Below are positions 10,352-22,341 of a DNA stretch of 64,000 nt, piece after piece. Origin of the DNA: Imbricaverruca yamaguchii (taxonomy: Eukaryota; Arthropoda; Thecostraca; Neoverrucidae). Location: positions 487,501 to 551,500 of the forward strand of contig JAOTOL010001604.1 in assembly GCA_034440575.1 (NCBI GenBank). The letters are read 5' to 3'. The notes under the pieces are model-generated. The model was not told the origin of the DNA. It was given only the letters and a program-made list of their open reading frames with translations, and made no database searches. The position numbers and the translations under genes are program-made. The stretch's first letter is position 1, and each line of letters opens with the position of its first letter.

Positions 10352-12665
10352 ATGTCCTTGCGCAGCAAAGCCAATCATTCCTGTATCTGACCGCCGAGAA
10401 ACCTGCAGAAAAGCCAGGTGCCGACAAACAAGGACGTAGTTAACTATGTGCGACTTTTGTTAGGCGAAACGGTGAACCCACGTGCGAAAGTCCTCTCCGA
10501 ACGTATTTTTAGGCCTGTGACTCTGGAAGTGACCAAGATATAGGAGAACGATGGGATTCCAGCAATCAAATGCGTTCAGAGAAAGATTGCTGAGTGCTAC
10601 AAGAGGTATCAACGCATGAACAAGATCACAAAGGATTTCCGTGTCAGCAAGAATCCTGCCTGGGAGAAAGAAGAGCGCTTCTTCAAGGAGCTCTTCGATA
10701 TCGCGGCGTGCAGGTGCAAGGACCTGCGCCGCTTTGACTGCCCACGAAAGGACAAAGTGTCCGAAGCTGAAGTTGGCTTCCTCAAAGACCAGAGGGTGCC
10801 GCGGAAGATGTTCCAGGGGAGCGTCGATTGTCAGGAAAGCACCCGACGTCAGACAGCAGCATCAAGAAGGGCAACACTGGACCAGAACGGAGGACGGGCG
10901 TCGCCAGCTCCCTCAGACCCCAGACATCTCGAATCGCCCAACGAGGCCGGACCGTCTGGCCTGCTACCTGCTACGCCTGCATCTGCTGCTACATATCGTG
11001 CTGCCGGCGCGGTGGAGGACAGTTCGGACTCTGCATCCATTAATGCAGCTGACGCGCCCGGTAATTCAGACTGGGAGGGTGGCGGTGCTGAACCATGGTT
11101 AAGAAATCTGGAAACACTGACAAACACTACGCTGGCGGCCGACAGGTTCGGGGTCTCGAACCGCGCAATGGCCGCTATTATCAACGCGTTCCAGATGGAC
11201 ATAGGGAGGATTTCGCCAGATAATCCGACATTGGTGGCTGACCCCATGAAGGTGTGGCGAGAAAGACGTCGCGTCCGCCACGCCTCGGCCAAGGACAGAG
11301 CCGAGCGGTACCACGAGACGGCGCTGAGCGGCCTCTATTTCGATGGCCGAAAAGACCTCACCTGCGTCAACCGGGCCTCCGACATAGCTCAGGAGGAGCA
11401 TATCGTCGTACTGGCGGAGCCCGGCGGCCAGTATCTGATCCACTTTACGCACTGGTCAGCTTGGCAAATCTGTGTCTGGGCCGGTGCACCGCATGGCTGT
11501 CGGCAATTTCATCCCAGTGCCCGGCCATGTTCCGGACTTGCCACAGACGTTGGTTGCTGGCCTCAGCCACGATCAGCAACTGCTCTACCAGCTCGCCGTC
11601 GGCGTGCAGACCGGCGCTGTACCAGAGGAGATGGCGCACCGAAAGATCGGACCCCTCAACCATGCCAGGAACAATTTGTGGTTCCAAACTGATTCGAAGT
11701 GATACAAATTGGCTGAACTTTTTTCTCCTATTAGCAAAGCTTCAGCTTAAGAGATGACCAAGAAGCTTGGATTCATTGATGGAAAGATACGTTTTAATGG
11801 CAACAAACGCAATTCGCGACTCATTTTATCCATTGCGGTGCCTATCACCTGTTCATTTAATGCATGATATTTAATTACGGCACTAGATGCGATTTCCATC
11901 TTTATAGCACAATACAAGTTATATGTAGCAACAAACACATTTTATTGGGCAATAATTAGAATCGTAATCCTCGGGTGACTGACATTGGCTGCGCGACTTA
12001 TGCGGCTCTACATCTCCGCCACATCACCATCTGCCGAGCTGTCAGGCCTAGTTCGTTACCTGCTCAGTCACTACGTGCCGATGTGGTTCCACATCAGGGC
12101 CAACAGCAGCTGCAGCAACGGTGCCAAAAACGCCATGAGGAGCTTGGAGCTGCTGAGGACGCTGCCCCGTGAGCTTCAAGACAAGATCAAGCCAGTTATC
12201 CAGCGCAACGCCTACTGGTGCCTCCCAGAGGCCGTGCTCCTCGCGATGATGGCGAACCCGGACCCGGAGGTGCGCGCCCGGGCCGTGCGCACCATTAAAC
12301 AGTGTCCGCAGCAGCCTGACGCTGATGTGCGGCCATACGTGCTCCCGACCGTAAACTTTGTCGTCGCAGCCTTCACTGAGCTGTTCGAGTGGAGCGCGAC
12401 CCTGATAACTGAGCCGCCTCGCACGAGGGCTCTGAGCGATGCCGCGCTGGAGGACATCCGGAATGTCCCGTTGGAAGTGGGTAACTATCCCGTCCACACC
12501 ATGGCAGTGGAAAGGGCCGTGAAGTCGGTGACGGGGGCGGCCAGTGTGGTCGTCGGTGAGACCCAGCGGCACGGATTCATCTGTAGTCGGCTAAGGCACC
12601 GAGAGCAGCGGCCGGCGGTTGGGAGCAAACGATCATTCGCGCTGGCCATGGGCTCTGGGGTATGA
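10352..12665 (+). pseudogene. hAT-like transposase relic (copy 1)
   Basis: This is a diverged, GC-rich relative of the transposase at 48823-50998. One frame aligns from MSLRSK at 10352, through two stops (near 10388 and 10538), ERFFKELFDIAACRC, VSNRAMAAIINAFQMDIGRI and LYFDGRKDLT, to EEHIVVLAEPGGQYLIHFT near 11450. The central block with the second catalytic Asp and the C-x-L-H-A-N-E motif is deleted. After a frame change, 11500-11690 gives HDQQLLYQLAVGVQTG and KIGPLNHAR. About 290 bp of unrelated sequence (near 11690-11977) then splits the NHxRW block. Coding resumes with LTLAARLMRLYI, HYVPMWFHIRANSSC, PVIQRNAYWCLPEA and VERAVKSVTGA to the end. No TIRs were found for this copy. The 290-bp gap has no convincing GT-AG borders, so insertion is more likely than intron. 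A domesticated gene is unlikely given the breaks. Confidence 0.8.
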
Positions 12666-14021
12666 CTGATGAGCTTGGCAACTGACAGTGAACATGTGGC
12701 TGTTGGCATAACGGACTAGAGCCATTCCAAAGCGTCTGAAGTCAGCATAGGCCGCTGGAGACAGAGAGTAAATAGGCATTGATCGTCGCTTCATCATTTG
12801 GAATCTGAACAATGATAGTAGCATTTGAACTTAGAGGTAAAATATTGTGATGCTGAGGGCCGTCTTGTTCTTCGCTGTGCCAGGTTTGACATGTTGCTTG
12901 ATTTCAGTCTGGGCCAATAGAGTGAGTCTAAATGTAATATGATTACGTATGTACAAATGTCCATTTGTAGCTAGGACGTTCAGGAACCCGTTCGTGTTCA
13001 TTCCACACCTCTTCCTCCAATAGGGAGAAAGTTTGGGCTGCGTCAACGTAAGTTGGAGGTGTAGTTCGTGTGTTGGCCGCATGGCGGCGCTAGTGTCGAA
13101 TATGCAAAAAAATTCGCCGCTTCTGTGCAGGATGGGGATTGAGATATTAGGGAAATGAGTGGTCAAATATTACTCCCACATGAACAGAGCATGATAAAAT
13201 CATAGGTTCACCTTGCACAGATTTGGACGATACACCCTAATATACAGTAGAGCTGCGTGTAGTCTTCACGTAAATTAGAAAGCGTATTGCAATTTACCGA
13301 TGTTCGTAAGTTTAATTTTTACTTATTTTCGCATCGTCGACAGTAAAACCTATTTTGTTTTTGAAACGGATGTAATAATTATATTTAGTCGTCGGTGTTT
13401 TTATTTCATCTGGTGGTCACTACACATTCAAGGTTATAATATTCAAAGACATAGGTACCAAAGCCTTTTCTCCAAAGGGAGGCTGGGATAGGTTAGATTA
13501 AGTTATACGCATTTTTGTCTACATTTCATTGAATATTCTGCTACCTAAATTAGTCATTTTTGTTCTTATTTTGCATAAAACCTGAAAAGTAAGAATTTGC
13601 ACAGGAAATTAACGATTCCACCATCTTAGTCACCTTTGTAAACAATGCATTGGAATGATAAATTCAAAGGATTCATAAAACGAATTAAAGCATGCATTTA
13701 CCGGTTAGCCTAGGTTCATATTTAGTAAATCCAGCTATGGTTCCCATTTCAGTTCGTGGAACTTTACGCGTTATAAACGATAACAGGCTGAAGGTTGTTG
13801 TATCCCATGAGCTGAAGAAATACTGCACCAAACTTAAGAGCATGTTCAATACCCCATGAACCCAAACAATACTCCTCATCCTCATATACCTACGCCAACA
13901 ATCAGAAGCACCGTATGCCGAACCCAGACCCCTGTCATCCCCATGCCTTCTTGCGTGTCGGCTCGAATGGTACAAATGACGTCATCTGGGGTACCACTTT
14001 TGGGCCGTTTTAATGGTTTCA
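12666..14021. other. No gene recognised; holds an old dispersed repeat
   Basis: Positions about 13240-13440 match 55860-56020 in direct orientation. Shared blocks are GCGTATTGCAATTTACCGATG-like and CGTCGACAGTAAAACC-like. Positions 13620-13690 resemble 7285-7350 weakly. No exon or terminal structure was seen. Confidence 0.55.
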
Positions 14022-14668
14022 TGCATTTTAAAATGGAAATATTTTAAATTCAACTCACTTTCTAAATCCTATACTGTCACGTCTGTGCTTTTTGAATCGT
14101 GTTGAGCTGTTATTTCATCATTCACTGTTAGGCTGCGAATTATGCGACGACCATCACGAACGCAGCGTTTTAGGGGCATTCATTTTCTCAAATTCTTAGA
14201 TGGCGCAGTTGAGTCATAAACAGCGCAGTTGTTTACATTGCTCACTAGTATGTTGTTTTGTGCTTGGTTTTATGTCTGTCGCACCTTGTGTTCGATGTAC
14301 GTGCGTTTTAGTTTTAGTTGTATTGTATAGTGTTATGTTGTCGTGTGTCTTTATCATCTGGAAGAAAGATATGGAAAGAATAGATTGTCAACCAACATGC
14401 TTATGTTTCCAAGAGATGAAAATACATATTAGACCTGCTTGACAGTGAAAAGGAGCTGATGGAGTTCATCCAACCAGCCTATCCATATGTTCCAACCACT
14501 TTACCTCTGATGATTATGATCCTAGCCACGGATGCAGCTGAAAATAATGTCAGTGTCAAAACCTGTCTTTTCTGGTGTAATTCCATGAATTAGCCTGCCT
14601 ATCAGATCTGTATGGTATGAAGTGTTGCATCATGCATGTCTGGAATCCTAGCTACATTTTGGAGCATC

Positions 14669-15450
14669 TTGGACATCAAGACACAAAAGGTCAGTGTGAC
14701 TATGAGCCACAAGGGCCCTTCTTGGTTCCACTCTGAACACTCAACCAGTTGCCCACCAAATCCGTCGATCAGCCCTCCCCGGAATACTGAAAAGCAAGCC
14801 CTCTATTCTTCTAATTATTGCCTGTGGTGTTTTTAATGATGCTCAATGTGCTGCTATTGACAATGGTTTTTGGCATCTGGTTCCAGTGTTCTATTACCCT
14901 GTTGGTGAAGAAAGACTGTCTTAACCTTGTCCTGCTGTAGTTAACTTTAATTTTGAATTGATGACCTTCAAGTGCATCATTTCTGTTAAATTCATATATT
15001 TACCTAAAATATCCATCCTCCTGACCATGAACAAATTTAAAGACATCAGTGAGTGCTCCTCTCAACTTTCTATATCTAAGTGAAAACATGTTCAATTTAT
15101 TCAATCTTCCTCATATGCCAGGTTGCTTATGCCATTAACCATTTGTGTAGCCATATTTTGTACTCTCTAAAAGCGAACAATGTTTTTCATAACTAGGAGC
15201 CAAAGCTTGGACACAGTATTCCAAATGTGGCCTGACATGCACAGTAAAGCTTCCTGATGACTTCCTCACTTATGTATGATACATTCCTATATATTGCCCC
15301 AAGCATTCTCAGTGCCTTCTTCCTGAATTCTTTCGTCTGTTCTGATACCCTCAATCTTGTGTTCAGAATAACACCAAAGTCCTTCTGCTGAGTCACCGAT
15401 AGAACTTGGCCACCGCCATCAAATATGGAGCCTTCATATGCTGCCTAACT
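14669..15450 (-). mobile_element. CR1 LINE 3' fragment, reversed (copy b)
   Basis: The minus strand encodes VTQQKDFGVILNTRL, SEQTKEFRKKALRMLGAIYR and EEVIRKLYCA. It then continues with frame breaks into the C-terminal tail and 3' UTR of the CR1 family. The 3' end retains a decayed octamer tail (rc of GACATCAAGACACAAAAG near 14669-14690). It lies inside duplication copy A and has a counterpart in copy B, so the insertion predates the duplication. Confidence 0.85.
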
Positions 15451-16074
15451 TATCTTCATGTCTTATCTTTGTATACCTAAATAAAGAGCCAGTTCAATTA
15501 GTTTGATGCCACTTCTACTCACATGAATTTTGACACGACCATGATCAGCAACCTGGGACTGGACCAGGACGGCCTTGCCGTCGTTGCTGGCTTCGTCACC
15601 TACAAAATGAGGCGTCAATACATCGCTTGGCTGTCCGACGTCTGAAGCACCGGAGGCACTCCTGGCCGTTGTGTCCAGCTCTTGGTTAATCACCATCGGT
15701 CGCGGCGGGCGCTGCATGCCACATACGTGGTAGAGGGCGATGCCAAATCAGTTCATTTCTGATGTCTGCTTCATCATGGACTCAACCTGCACATTCGACA
15801 CCAGCATCGTGAGACGCGGGGTGGGCGTCATTAGTAGACGGCAGCCGAAGCTAGGAGTGTGGCTAGTTGTGTGAGACGGAGGCTGACTCGAGTTAGGCTG
15901 CATGTGCGCATTGGCTGGTTGCGCAAGAACTCTGCTCGGCAGAGCGCAGGGGGGGGGGGACATCTAGGCAGGTCCGCCATCATGTCACCATGCAGCGATA
16001 AGATGTCCACCCTCACACTGCCGGCCATGTGTCACCGTCTCTGCTGTGTGTCGTGTCGTGTCGCTCGGTTCTGC

Positions 16075-16275
16075 CCTTTGTAGCCGTGTTTGTTGTTGCC
16101 ACCGTGACCAGGGGCGGACTGGCGGCGCCTCCTGTGTTGCCTGTTCTGGCGGCACTTTGCATTGGTTTCATGCCGCCCGATCCTGTCGTTTTGTTGGCGT
16201 GTTTTGCTCCTGTCGCTGTGACCAGGGGCAGACAAGCTGCGCCTTTCCTCGCGGCACTTGATAATGCTACCGGCT
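16075..16275. repeat. VNTR of about 110 bp, two units (copy A)
   Basis: Two degenerate GC-rich units share GTGTTTG/TTTTGCT, CTGT/CACCGTGACCAGGGGC and GGCGGCACTT. The matching place in copy B has three units. The region reads open in several frames, which reflects its composition. Confidence 0.75.
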
Positions 16276-16648
16276 ATGGTACTGCTATGAAACAGGTGTG
16301 GCATATGCCATTTCATTGTTGCTCATGGGGCCTATGATCATTGGTTTGAAAGAACGATATGCAAAATTTCTTCTCCACGAACTTCGATTGTGATCATTCA
16401 TGCTCTGAATCGGAAACAGCACATAAGCCGACTAGGTCGACTACGCGGACGTGTAGGAGTGTTTTGAATCATCCAGATCTAGTTCTGAACGCATTGTTAG
16501 GGAATGCCGCCAATACATGCCTGACCGCTTTTAGCACCCCATGTCTGACCGCTTTCCAGTCCATCCGCCGAATGTAACCTCCGAACCAGAGTGCAATTTT
16601 ACATACTTTTGGGATGGGTCAACGCCCGCTTACGACTGGCGTGAGGGG

Positions 16649-17128
16649 GGGAGAGTGGTTTTTTGAGGCGTGCCGGACCATAAAGGTCATTTGCGCCGCC
16701 TTTAAAGGAACACGTTGCATATCTGTCTATGAAAGCGAGTGTTACGATCAAGGTGCAGGCAAGTGGACATTTACGTTAAGGGAATTTTACGTTATAGTTT
16801 GTGCGAAGTTTTTGGATGCTGGAGGCGGGGGCTGGGTTGGGGACGTCTCCCTGGTGTCTAACTGGTTTTAATTTTACTTTACTCCTCCACATAATAATTT
16901 GTGGTTTGGGTGGGGCTGGGGTGTTTTGAGTGTCGAGCTGATTTTGCCAGGGTGCCGGCTTTAGCCTACTCCTATCGAAGAGCACCGAGGGATTTTTACC
17001 ATGCGGACAAGGAGGCAATTGTCCACACCGCCTCTCACGCCGGCTGCCGCGTGTTAGTTGTTAGTAGTATATTATAGTATATATATAGTAAAATATAGTT
17101 ATATATATATATAGTAAAATATTTCATT
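16649..17128. other. Spacer between duplication copies
   Basis: No gene was recognised. The right part (about 17055-17125) is an AT-rich tract of ATATAGTA-like steps directly before copy B, which could have helped slippage or breakage. Confidence 0.6.
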
Positions 17129-17707
17129 TTAAAATGAAAATATTTTCAATTCAACTCACTTTCCAAATGCTGTAATATCACGTCGGTGCTTTTAGAATCG
17201 TGTTGAGCTGTTATTTTATCATCCTCAGTTAGGCTGCGAATTAGGTGACGACCATCACGAATGCAGCGTTTTATGGGCACACATTTTCTCAAATTCTTAG
17301 ATGGCGCAGTTGAGTCATACATAGCGCAGCTGTTTACATAGCTCCCTCGTAGGTTGTTTTCTGCTTGGTTTTATGTCTGCCACACCTTGTGTTCGATGTA
17401 CGTGCGTTTTAGTTGTAGCTTTATTGTATAGTGTTATGTTGTGGTGTGTCTTTATCATCTGGAAGAAAGATATGGAAAGAAGAGATTTTCAACCAACATG
17501 CTTATGTTTCCAAGAGATGAAAATGCGTATAAGACCTGCTTGACAGTGAAAAGGAGCTGATGGAGTTCATCCAACCAGCCCATCCATTTGTTCCAACCAC
17601 TACCTGTGATGATTATGATTCTGGCCACGGATGCTGCTGAAAATTATGTCAGTGTCAACACATGCATTTTCTGGTGTCATTCCATGAATTAGCCTGCCTA
17701 TCAGATC
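17129..17707. repeat. Segmental duplication copy B, left part
   Basis: Matches 14022-14608 of copy A and stops at CCTATCAGATC, where the CR1 element begins. The remainder of copy B resumes at 22279 with TGTATGG, exactly the bases that follow in copy A. Confidence 0.85.
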
Positions 17708-18480
17708 AGATCTCCTATCACACCGCTGGCGCGCACCGCCAGCTTTAACAGTTTGCCGCCAGGTGTCAAGGTGGGAGGGCGTGCGCCGGAGCTCCAGGTT
17801 TCCAGATAAGTCGTTGCAGAACAGGGCAGTACTCTAGTCTAAGCTGTGGATAGGTGTTTAGCAATTACTTCTGTGATTATATTTCATTAGTTTTTATCTG
17901 ATAAGCATTTTCGTAGCACGCAAACTATACTATATGAACCTAGCGACGCCGCCGGGCGCCATCTTTGTGTGCGCCAAAGCGAGGCCTCGTGGCTTTCGGC
18001 GTGTTCTCGACGCTTCGATTTCTGTAGTAGGAGATATTACAAGTGTGTAGATTTCATAAGTACATTAGACAACATTCATAATATCCTAACATACTTTATT
18101 TATTTTTTAGTGTGCATAGTGCGTTTGGTGTTGAAGTTTAAGATAGTTTAATTAGTAGTAAGTTGGGGCTATTCATAAGTGCTGTGTGACTGTTCATTTT
18201 TCTGTCTAGCCATAAGTGATATCAAAAGGGATATTCATATAGTTGTCTACCTGTGTGGAAGACAATTAGATTAGACATCTTGTTTATTTATTTAAAAAAA
18301 CAAAAAACAACACAAAACAAAAAACAATTGTTTAATAGTTCCTGCTTTTCTTGAGGTACTCAGATAATTAACTAACAGTATAGGAAATAGCGATTTATAG
18401 TGAATAATAGTTGGCTTTTTTGTCGGTTGTTTAGCGAGTTAATTTGAATGTAAATCTAGGCATAAGCTGCAGCGTTTAGG

Positions 18481-19080
18481 ATGGTTTCGACCAGGATGCA
18501 GGCGCTAGAGGAAGAGATTTAAGCTCCCTTAAGGCAGAGTTTTCCAAGCTCAAGGCTGCTCTTGTCGCACAGGGTAGGCAAGATAAAGCAACAAGGGGTC
18601 ACTCCGTAGCAGGGACATCATATGCCCAGGTGGTCGCAGGCCACCAGGTAGCTGAGGCTTCCCCTACTGTGGAGGTGGCTGGGATCTCTCGAGAGGGGAG
18701 TGTTAATAGTGAACAGAGGAGGGGTAGTTCTGGTAGGTCACAGGACGGGAAGTCGCATGAGGTCAGGGGATGGAGGATTTGGAGACGCGAACCTAAGGAA
18801 AGGGTCAGTGAGTGGCAGGTGGCAGGTGGTAGGAGCGGCAGGAAGTCTAGCCGACCGGCCCAGCGGGCAGGCATATTAACAACAAATATGTTCCAGGCAT
18901 TGGATGACTGCCCCCAGGATAGTAGTAGTAAGGAGTCAGTGCTGGTCATAGGACCCTCTCGTGTGCGACATTTAGAGCGAGTATTTTGTAAATGTAGGAG
19001 GGACAGGAGGTGCATCACCAGGCAAGGTGGCCAAGGTGAAGGACCTGGTACCTGTGGTGGCACAGGTCACCAGTGATCAC
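18481..19080 (+). pseudogene. CR1 ORF1 relic, SGNH/esterase-like
   Basis: An ATG at 18481 starts MVSTRMQALEEEI, then an early stop. The main readable frame runs from about 18535 to 19076. It gives SYAQVVAGHQVAEAS, a basic Arg/Ser-rich stretch, and VLVIGPSRVRHLERVFC followed by RRDRRCITRQGG. The last block matches the start of the SGNH-hydrolase-like domain found in ORF1 of many CR1 elements, where GDSxVR is expected. Here the residue before the nucleophile Ser is Pro, so the GDS motif is lost. A frame change follows, and a downstream frame still reads VPVVAQVTSD and NTVIVHVG, the next SGNH block. ORF1 normally binds RNA in the retrotransposition particle. Confidence 0.7.
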
Positions 19081-19362
19081 CAGTTTAATACAGTCATAGT
19101 GCATGTAGGGGAAGGGGGTCCATGTGTTAGGCAAAGTATATGAGCATGTCCTTCAGGGAAACTAGGAAATGGGGTGGAGAGGGATGAAATTGCATTGCCA
19201 ACTCAGGAATATTCCAATAGTGTCAGCCAAGGCAATTGAACCTCAAAGTCTCCAAATAGGGACAGCAGCAACTCAAGGGGACAGAGTTATAGTTCATCCA
19301 GTGATAAAAGAACTCCTCAATATGAAAAAGCCAAAGGTGGTTATGGAGCATTTGTTAAGTGT

Positions 19363-22173
19363 ATGATGTTTAATGCTCAGAGTATCCGTTCCAAATTTGA
19401 TGAGTTCAAGTGTTATGTTGCTGAGGAGGAACCAGATTTTGTTTGCATTACGGAGGCATGGGTCAGTGAAGGGTATTTTGGAGATAACTTACAGGACTAT
19501 GAGATCCAGGAATACAATATGTTTTCGTGCAATAGGGGTCCAGCAATGAAAGGGGGTGGTGTAATGCTCTATATGAATAGCTTATTCAGTTCTCAAAAAG
19601 TAGCAGATGGGGATAAAAATGTGTCTGTGGAGTCCATTTGCCTTGATGTCACTGTGGGAAAAGGCAACAGCAATACTCTTAGGATAGGAGCTTTCTACCG
19701 ATCAGGAACCCTGCCACATTCTCAGCAACTGGAGCTTGACAAGGTGATTTGTGAGGAAATCAGTAGAAACTTTAAGAGGAAGTGCCTTATTCTCGGTGAC
19801 TTTAATCTAAAAGGTTATGAAAATGCTGGTGTTGGCTCCCATCATGCAAAATGTTTAGGAAATGCCTCGAAGAGGACTTGTTCTTACACCAGTTTGTATC
19901 GGAACCTACCAGGCATGGTTCATTCTTGGACCTTGTATTCTCGGATTTAAGTGACATGGTTCAAGACTTGACTGTAGGCGAAACTCTGGGAAAAAGTGCC
20001 CATAACATAGTTAGATTCAAGGCACATGTAGGGGAAATTATCAAGGATTATTTGGTAAAGGTTCCAAATTTCAACAGAGCAGACTTTAACGGCATGAGAG
20101 CGGCTTTAAGTGCCATCAGATGGGAAGAAGAATTCTCCAATTTAAATGCCTGTGAAATGTGGGAAAAGTTCAAATCTTACTTGAAGGAAACTCTGATTAG
20201 ACATGTCCCCCAAACGCAAAGACGCAAAAGAAGTGTAGGAAAGCCAGCATGGCTTACACCAGACGTGATAAAAGCAATGAAGGCTAAGAAAACTGCATTT
20301 AGAGTTTTTAAAGAAGCCTCAAATGTCGTTAATCTAAAGGCGTATCGAAAAGCTAGAGACACTGTGAAGCAAAAAACCAGAGCAGCAAAGCGAGCAAAAC
20401 AACTGGATTTTGCTAGAAACTGTAATGGGGAGAGTAAAAAGTTCTTTAGTTTCTACAAGCTGAGTAAAGTTTCTAGCACAATTGGTCCACTGGAAGTCAA
20501 CGGGACTACATTGGGTGAGGATAGTGAGATGGTTGAGGAGCTGAGCAAGCAGTTCAAATCAGTGTTTACATTGGAAGATGTGACCAATCTGCCGACCGTA
20601 CACCATAGTTCAGTGACATGGGATCTGACAAATGATGTTGATTTCATTGATAGTGATGTTGTTTACAATCATATCAGGAAAATAAAGCCAAATAAGGCAG
20701 CAGGACCTAATGAGATTTAAGCTAGGGTGTTGCGGGAAACTGAAAAGGAACTGGCATTTCCACTTAGTATAATATTTTGTAGATCAGTTTCACATAATGA
20801 AATTCCAACCGATTGGAAAAGGGGAAATGTAGTTCCTATTTTCAAGAAAGGAGAAAGAGGGAAAGTTGAAAACTATAGGCCAATAAGTCTCATATCCCTA
20901 GCCTGCAAGGTACTCGAATCAATTATCAAGGATAGAATAGTTAGTTATCTGGAAGGTAGCAGATTGATTCAAGATACTCAACATGGGTTTAGAAAAGGAC
21001 AATCGTGTCTCACAAACCTCTTGGACTTTTTGAACTTCGCCACAGACCAATTTGATCAGGGAAATCAGGTTGATGTAGCATATCTTGACTTTAGTAAGGC
21101 CTTTGACAACGTGCCCCATAAACGGTTAATGATACAGCTTCAGTACCATGGTATTGCAGGTAGCATCTTAAAATGGATAGAGTCGTGGCTTTCAGATAGA
21201 CAGCAAAGAGTGATGCTAAATGGTACAAAGTCATCATGGCAAAATGTTCTTAGTGGAGTCCACCAGGGGTCAGTACTAGGGCGATTACTATTCATTATAT
21301 TTGTAAATAGCATTCAAAGTGGCCTAAGCAGTAAAGTTTTGAAATTTGCGGATGATTTGAAGGTCTTTAGGGTAATAACAGGTCAGGATGAGCATATCTC
21401 GCTGCAAAGACTTAGACGAACTTGTGAAGTGCTCCGAAGAATGACAAATGAAATTTTACTTTCATAAGTGCAAAATCATGCATGTAGGTAAGCACCATAT
21501 GAAGGCTCCATACTTGATGGGCGGCCAAGTGCTATCAGTGACTCAACAGGAGAAGGATTTAGGTGTTATTCCAAACACAAAACTGGGGGCATCAGAACAG
21601 ACCAAGGAAGCCAGGAAGAAGGCACTGTGAATGCTCGGGGCAATAAATAGGAATGTATCATACAGAAGTGAGGAAGTGATCAGAAAGCTTTACTGTGCAT
21701 ACGTCAGGCCACATTTGGAATACTGCATCCAAGCTTGGTCTCCTAGCTATGAAAAAGATTGTTGGCTTTTAGAGAGAGTACAAAAGAGGGCTACAAAAAT
21801 GGTTAATGGCATAAGCAACCTGGCATATGAGGAAAGATTGAAGAAAGTGAATATGTTTTCACTTAGATATAGAAGACTGAGAGGAGATCTCATCGAGGTC
21901 TTTCAATTTGTCAATGGTCTGGAGAGGGGATACCTCGGGGAAATGTTTGAATTGAACAGAAATGATGCAATTAGAGGTCATAAATTCAAAATTAAAGTTC
22001 ACCACAGCAGAACAAGGTTAAGGCAAACTTTATTCACCAACAGGGTAGTGGAACACTGGAACCAGCCGCCAGAAAACATCGTCAGTAGCAGCACATTGAA
22101 CATCTTTAAAAACAGCATAAACAATCATTATAAGAATAGAGGGCTTGCTTTTCAGTATTACATGGAGGGCTGA
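19363..22173 (+). pseudogene. CR1 ORF2 relic: APE endonuclease plus reverse transcriptase
   Basis: The endonuclease part shows FNAQSIRSK, CITEAW and CLILGDFN. A frameshift follows near 19850-19900, and the expected SDH box reads GKSAHNIV. The linker continues to KPNKAAGPNEI, where an in-frame TAA (20718) interrupts. The reverse transcriptase follows: VVPIFKKGERGKVENYRPISL, GFRKGQSCLTNLL, AYLDFSKAFDNVPH (catalytic Asp present), GVHQGSVLG and FADDLK (both Asp present). A second frameshift lies near 21450. A TGA at 21628 stands where sister copies have Arg, consistent with CpG decay of CGA. The tail ends RGLAFQYYMEG. I count about four lesions. The protein would have nicked target DNA and primed reverse transcription. 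Confidence 0.9.
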
Positions 22174-22341
22174 TTGACAGATTTGGTGGGCAACTGGTTC
22201 AATGTACAGAGTGCAACCAAGAAGGGCCCTTGTGGCTCATAGTTGCACTAATCTTTTATGTCTTTATGTCTTTACGTCTGTATGGTATGGAGTGTTGCAT
22301 CATGCTTGTCTGGAATGCTTGCTGCATTTTGGAGCATCTTA

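Larger units (their letters stand above)
14022..16648. repeat. Tandem segmental duplication, copy A
   Basis: About 2.6 kb is repeated as copy B (17129-17707 plus 22279-24398), with a 480-bp spacer between the copies. Both begin at CATTTTAAAATG and end at CTGGCGTGAG, and match along their length with scattered substitutions. The unit contains a reversed CR1 3' fragment and a GC-rich VNTR. There are no TIRs or LTR features, so it could be a true segmental duplication or two copies of an unclassified element. Short frames inside look non-coding. Confidence 0.85.
17708..22278 (+). mobile_element. Near-complete CR1-clade LINE (copy c)
   Basis: This is a non-LTR retrotransposon of about 4.57 kb inserted in duplication copy B. 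It has a GC-rich 5' UTR (17708-18480), a degraded ORF1 with an SGNH-like block, an ORF2 with endonuclease and reverse transcriptase, and a 3' tail of TTTATGTC octamers (near 22253-22275). Copy A gives the uninterrupted target, so both borders are firm to within a few bases. Any target duplication is at most 2-3 bp, in keeping with the CR1 group. It is the most complete of the five CR1 pieces in the window, but every ORF is broken. Confidence 0.9.

Noticed and set aside
10616..11692. 358-codon frame as a host gene
   Set aside because: It is one segment of a transposase relic that extends upstream through two stops and continues downstream in other frames.
11690..11977. Spliceosomal intron in the transposase relic
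   Set aside because: No GT at the left edge or AG at the right edge fits the coding frame, and the related copy has no intron there.
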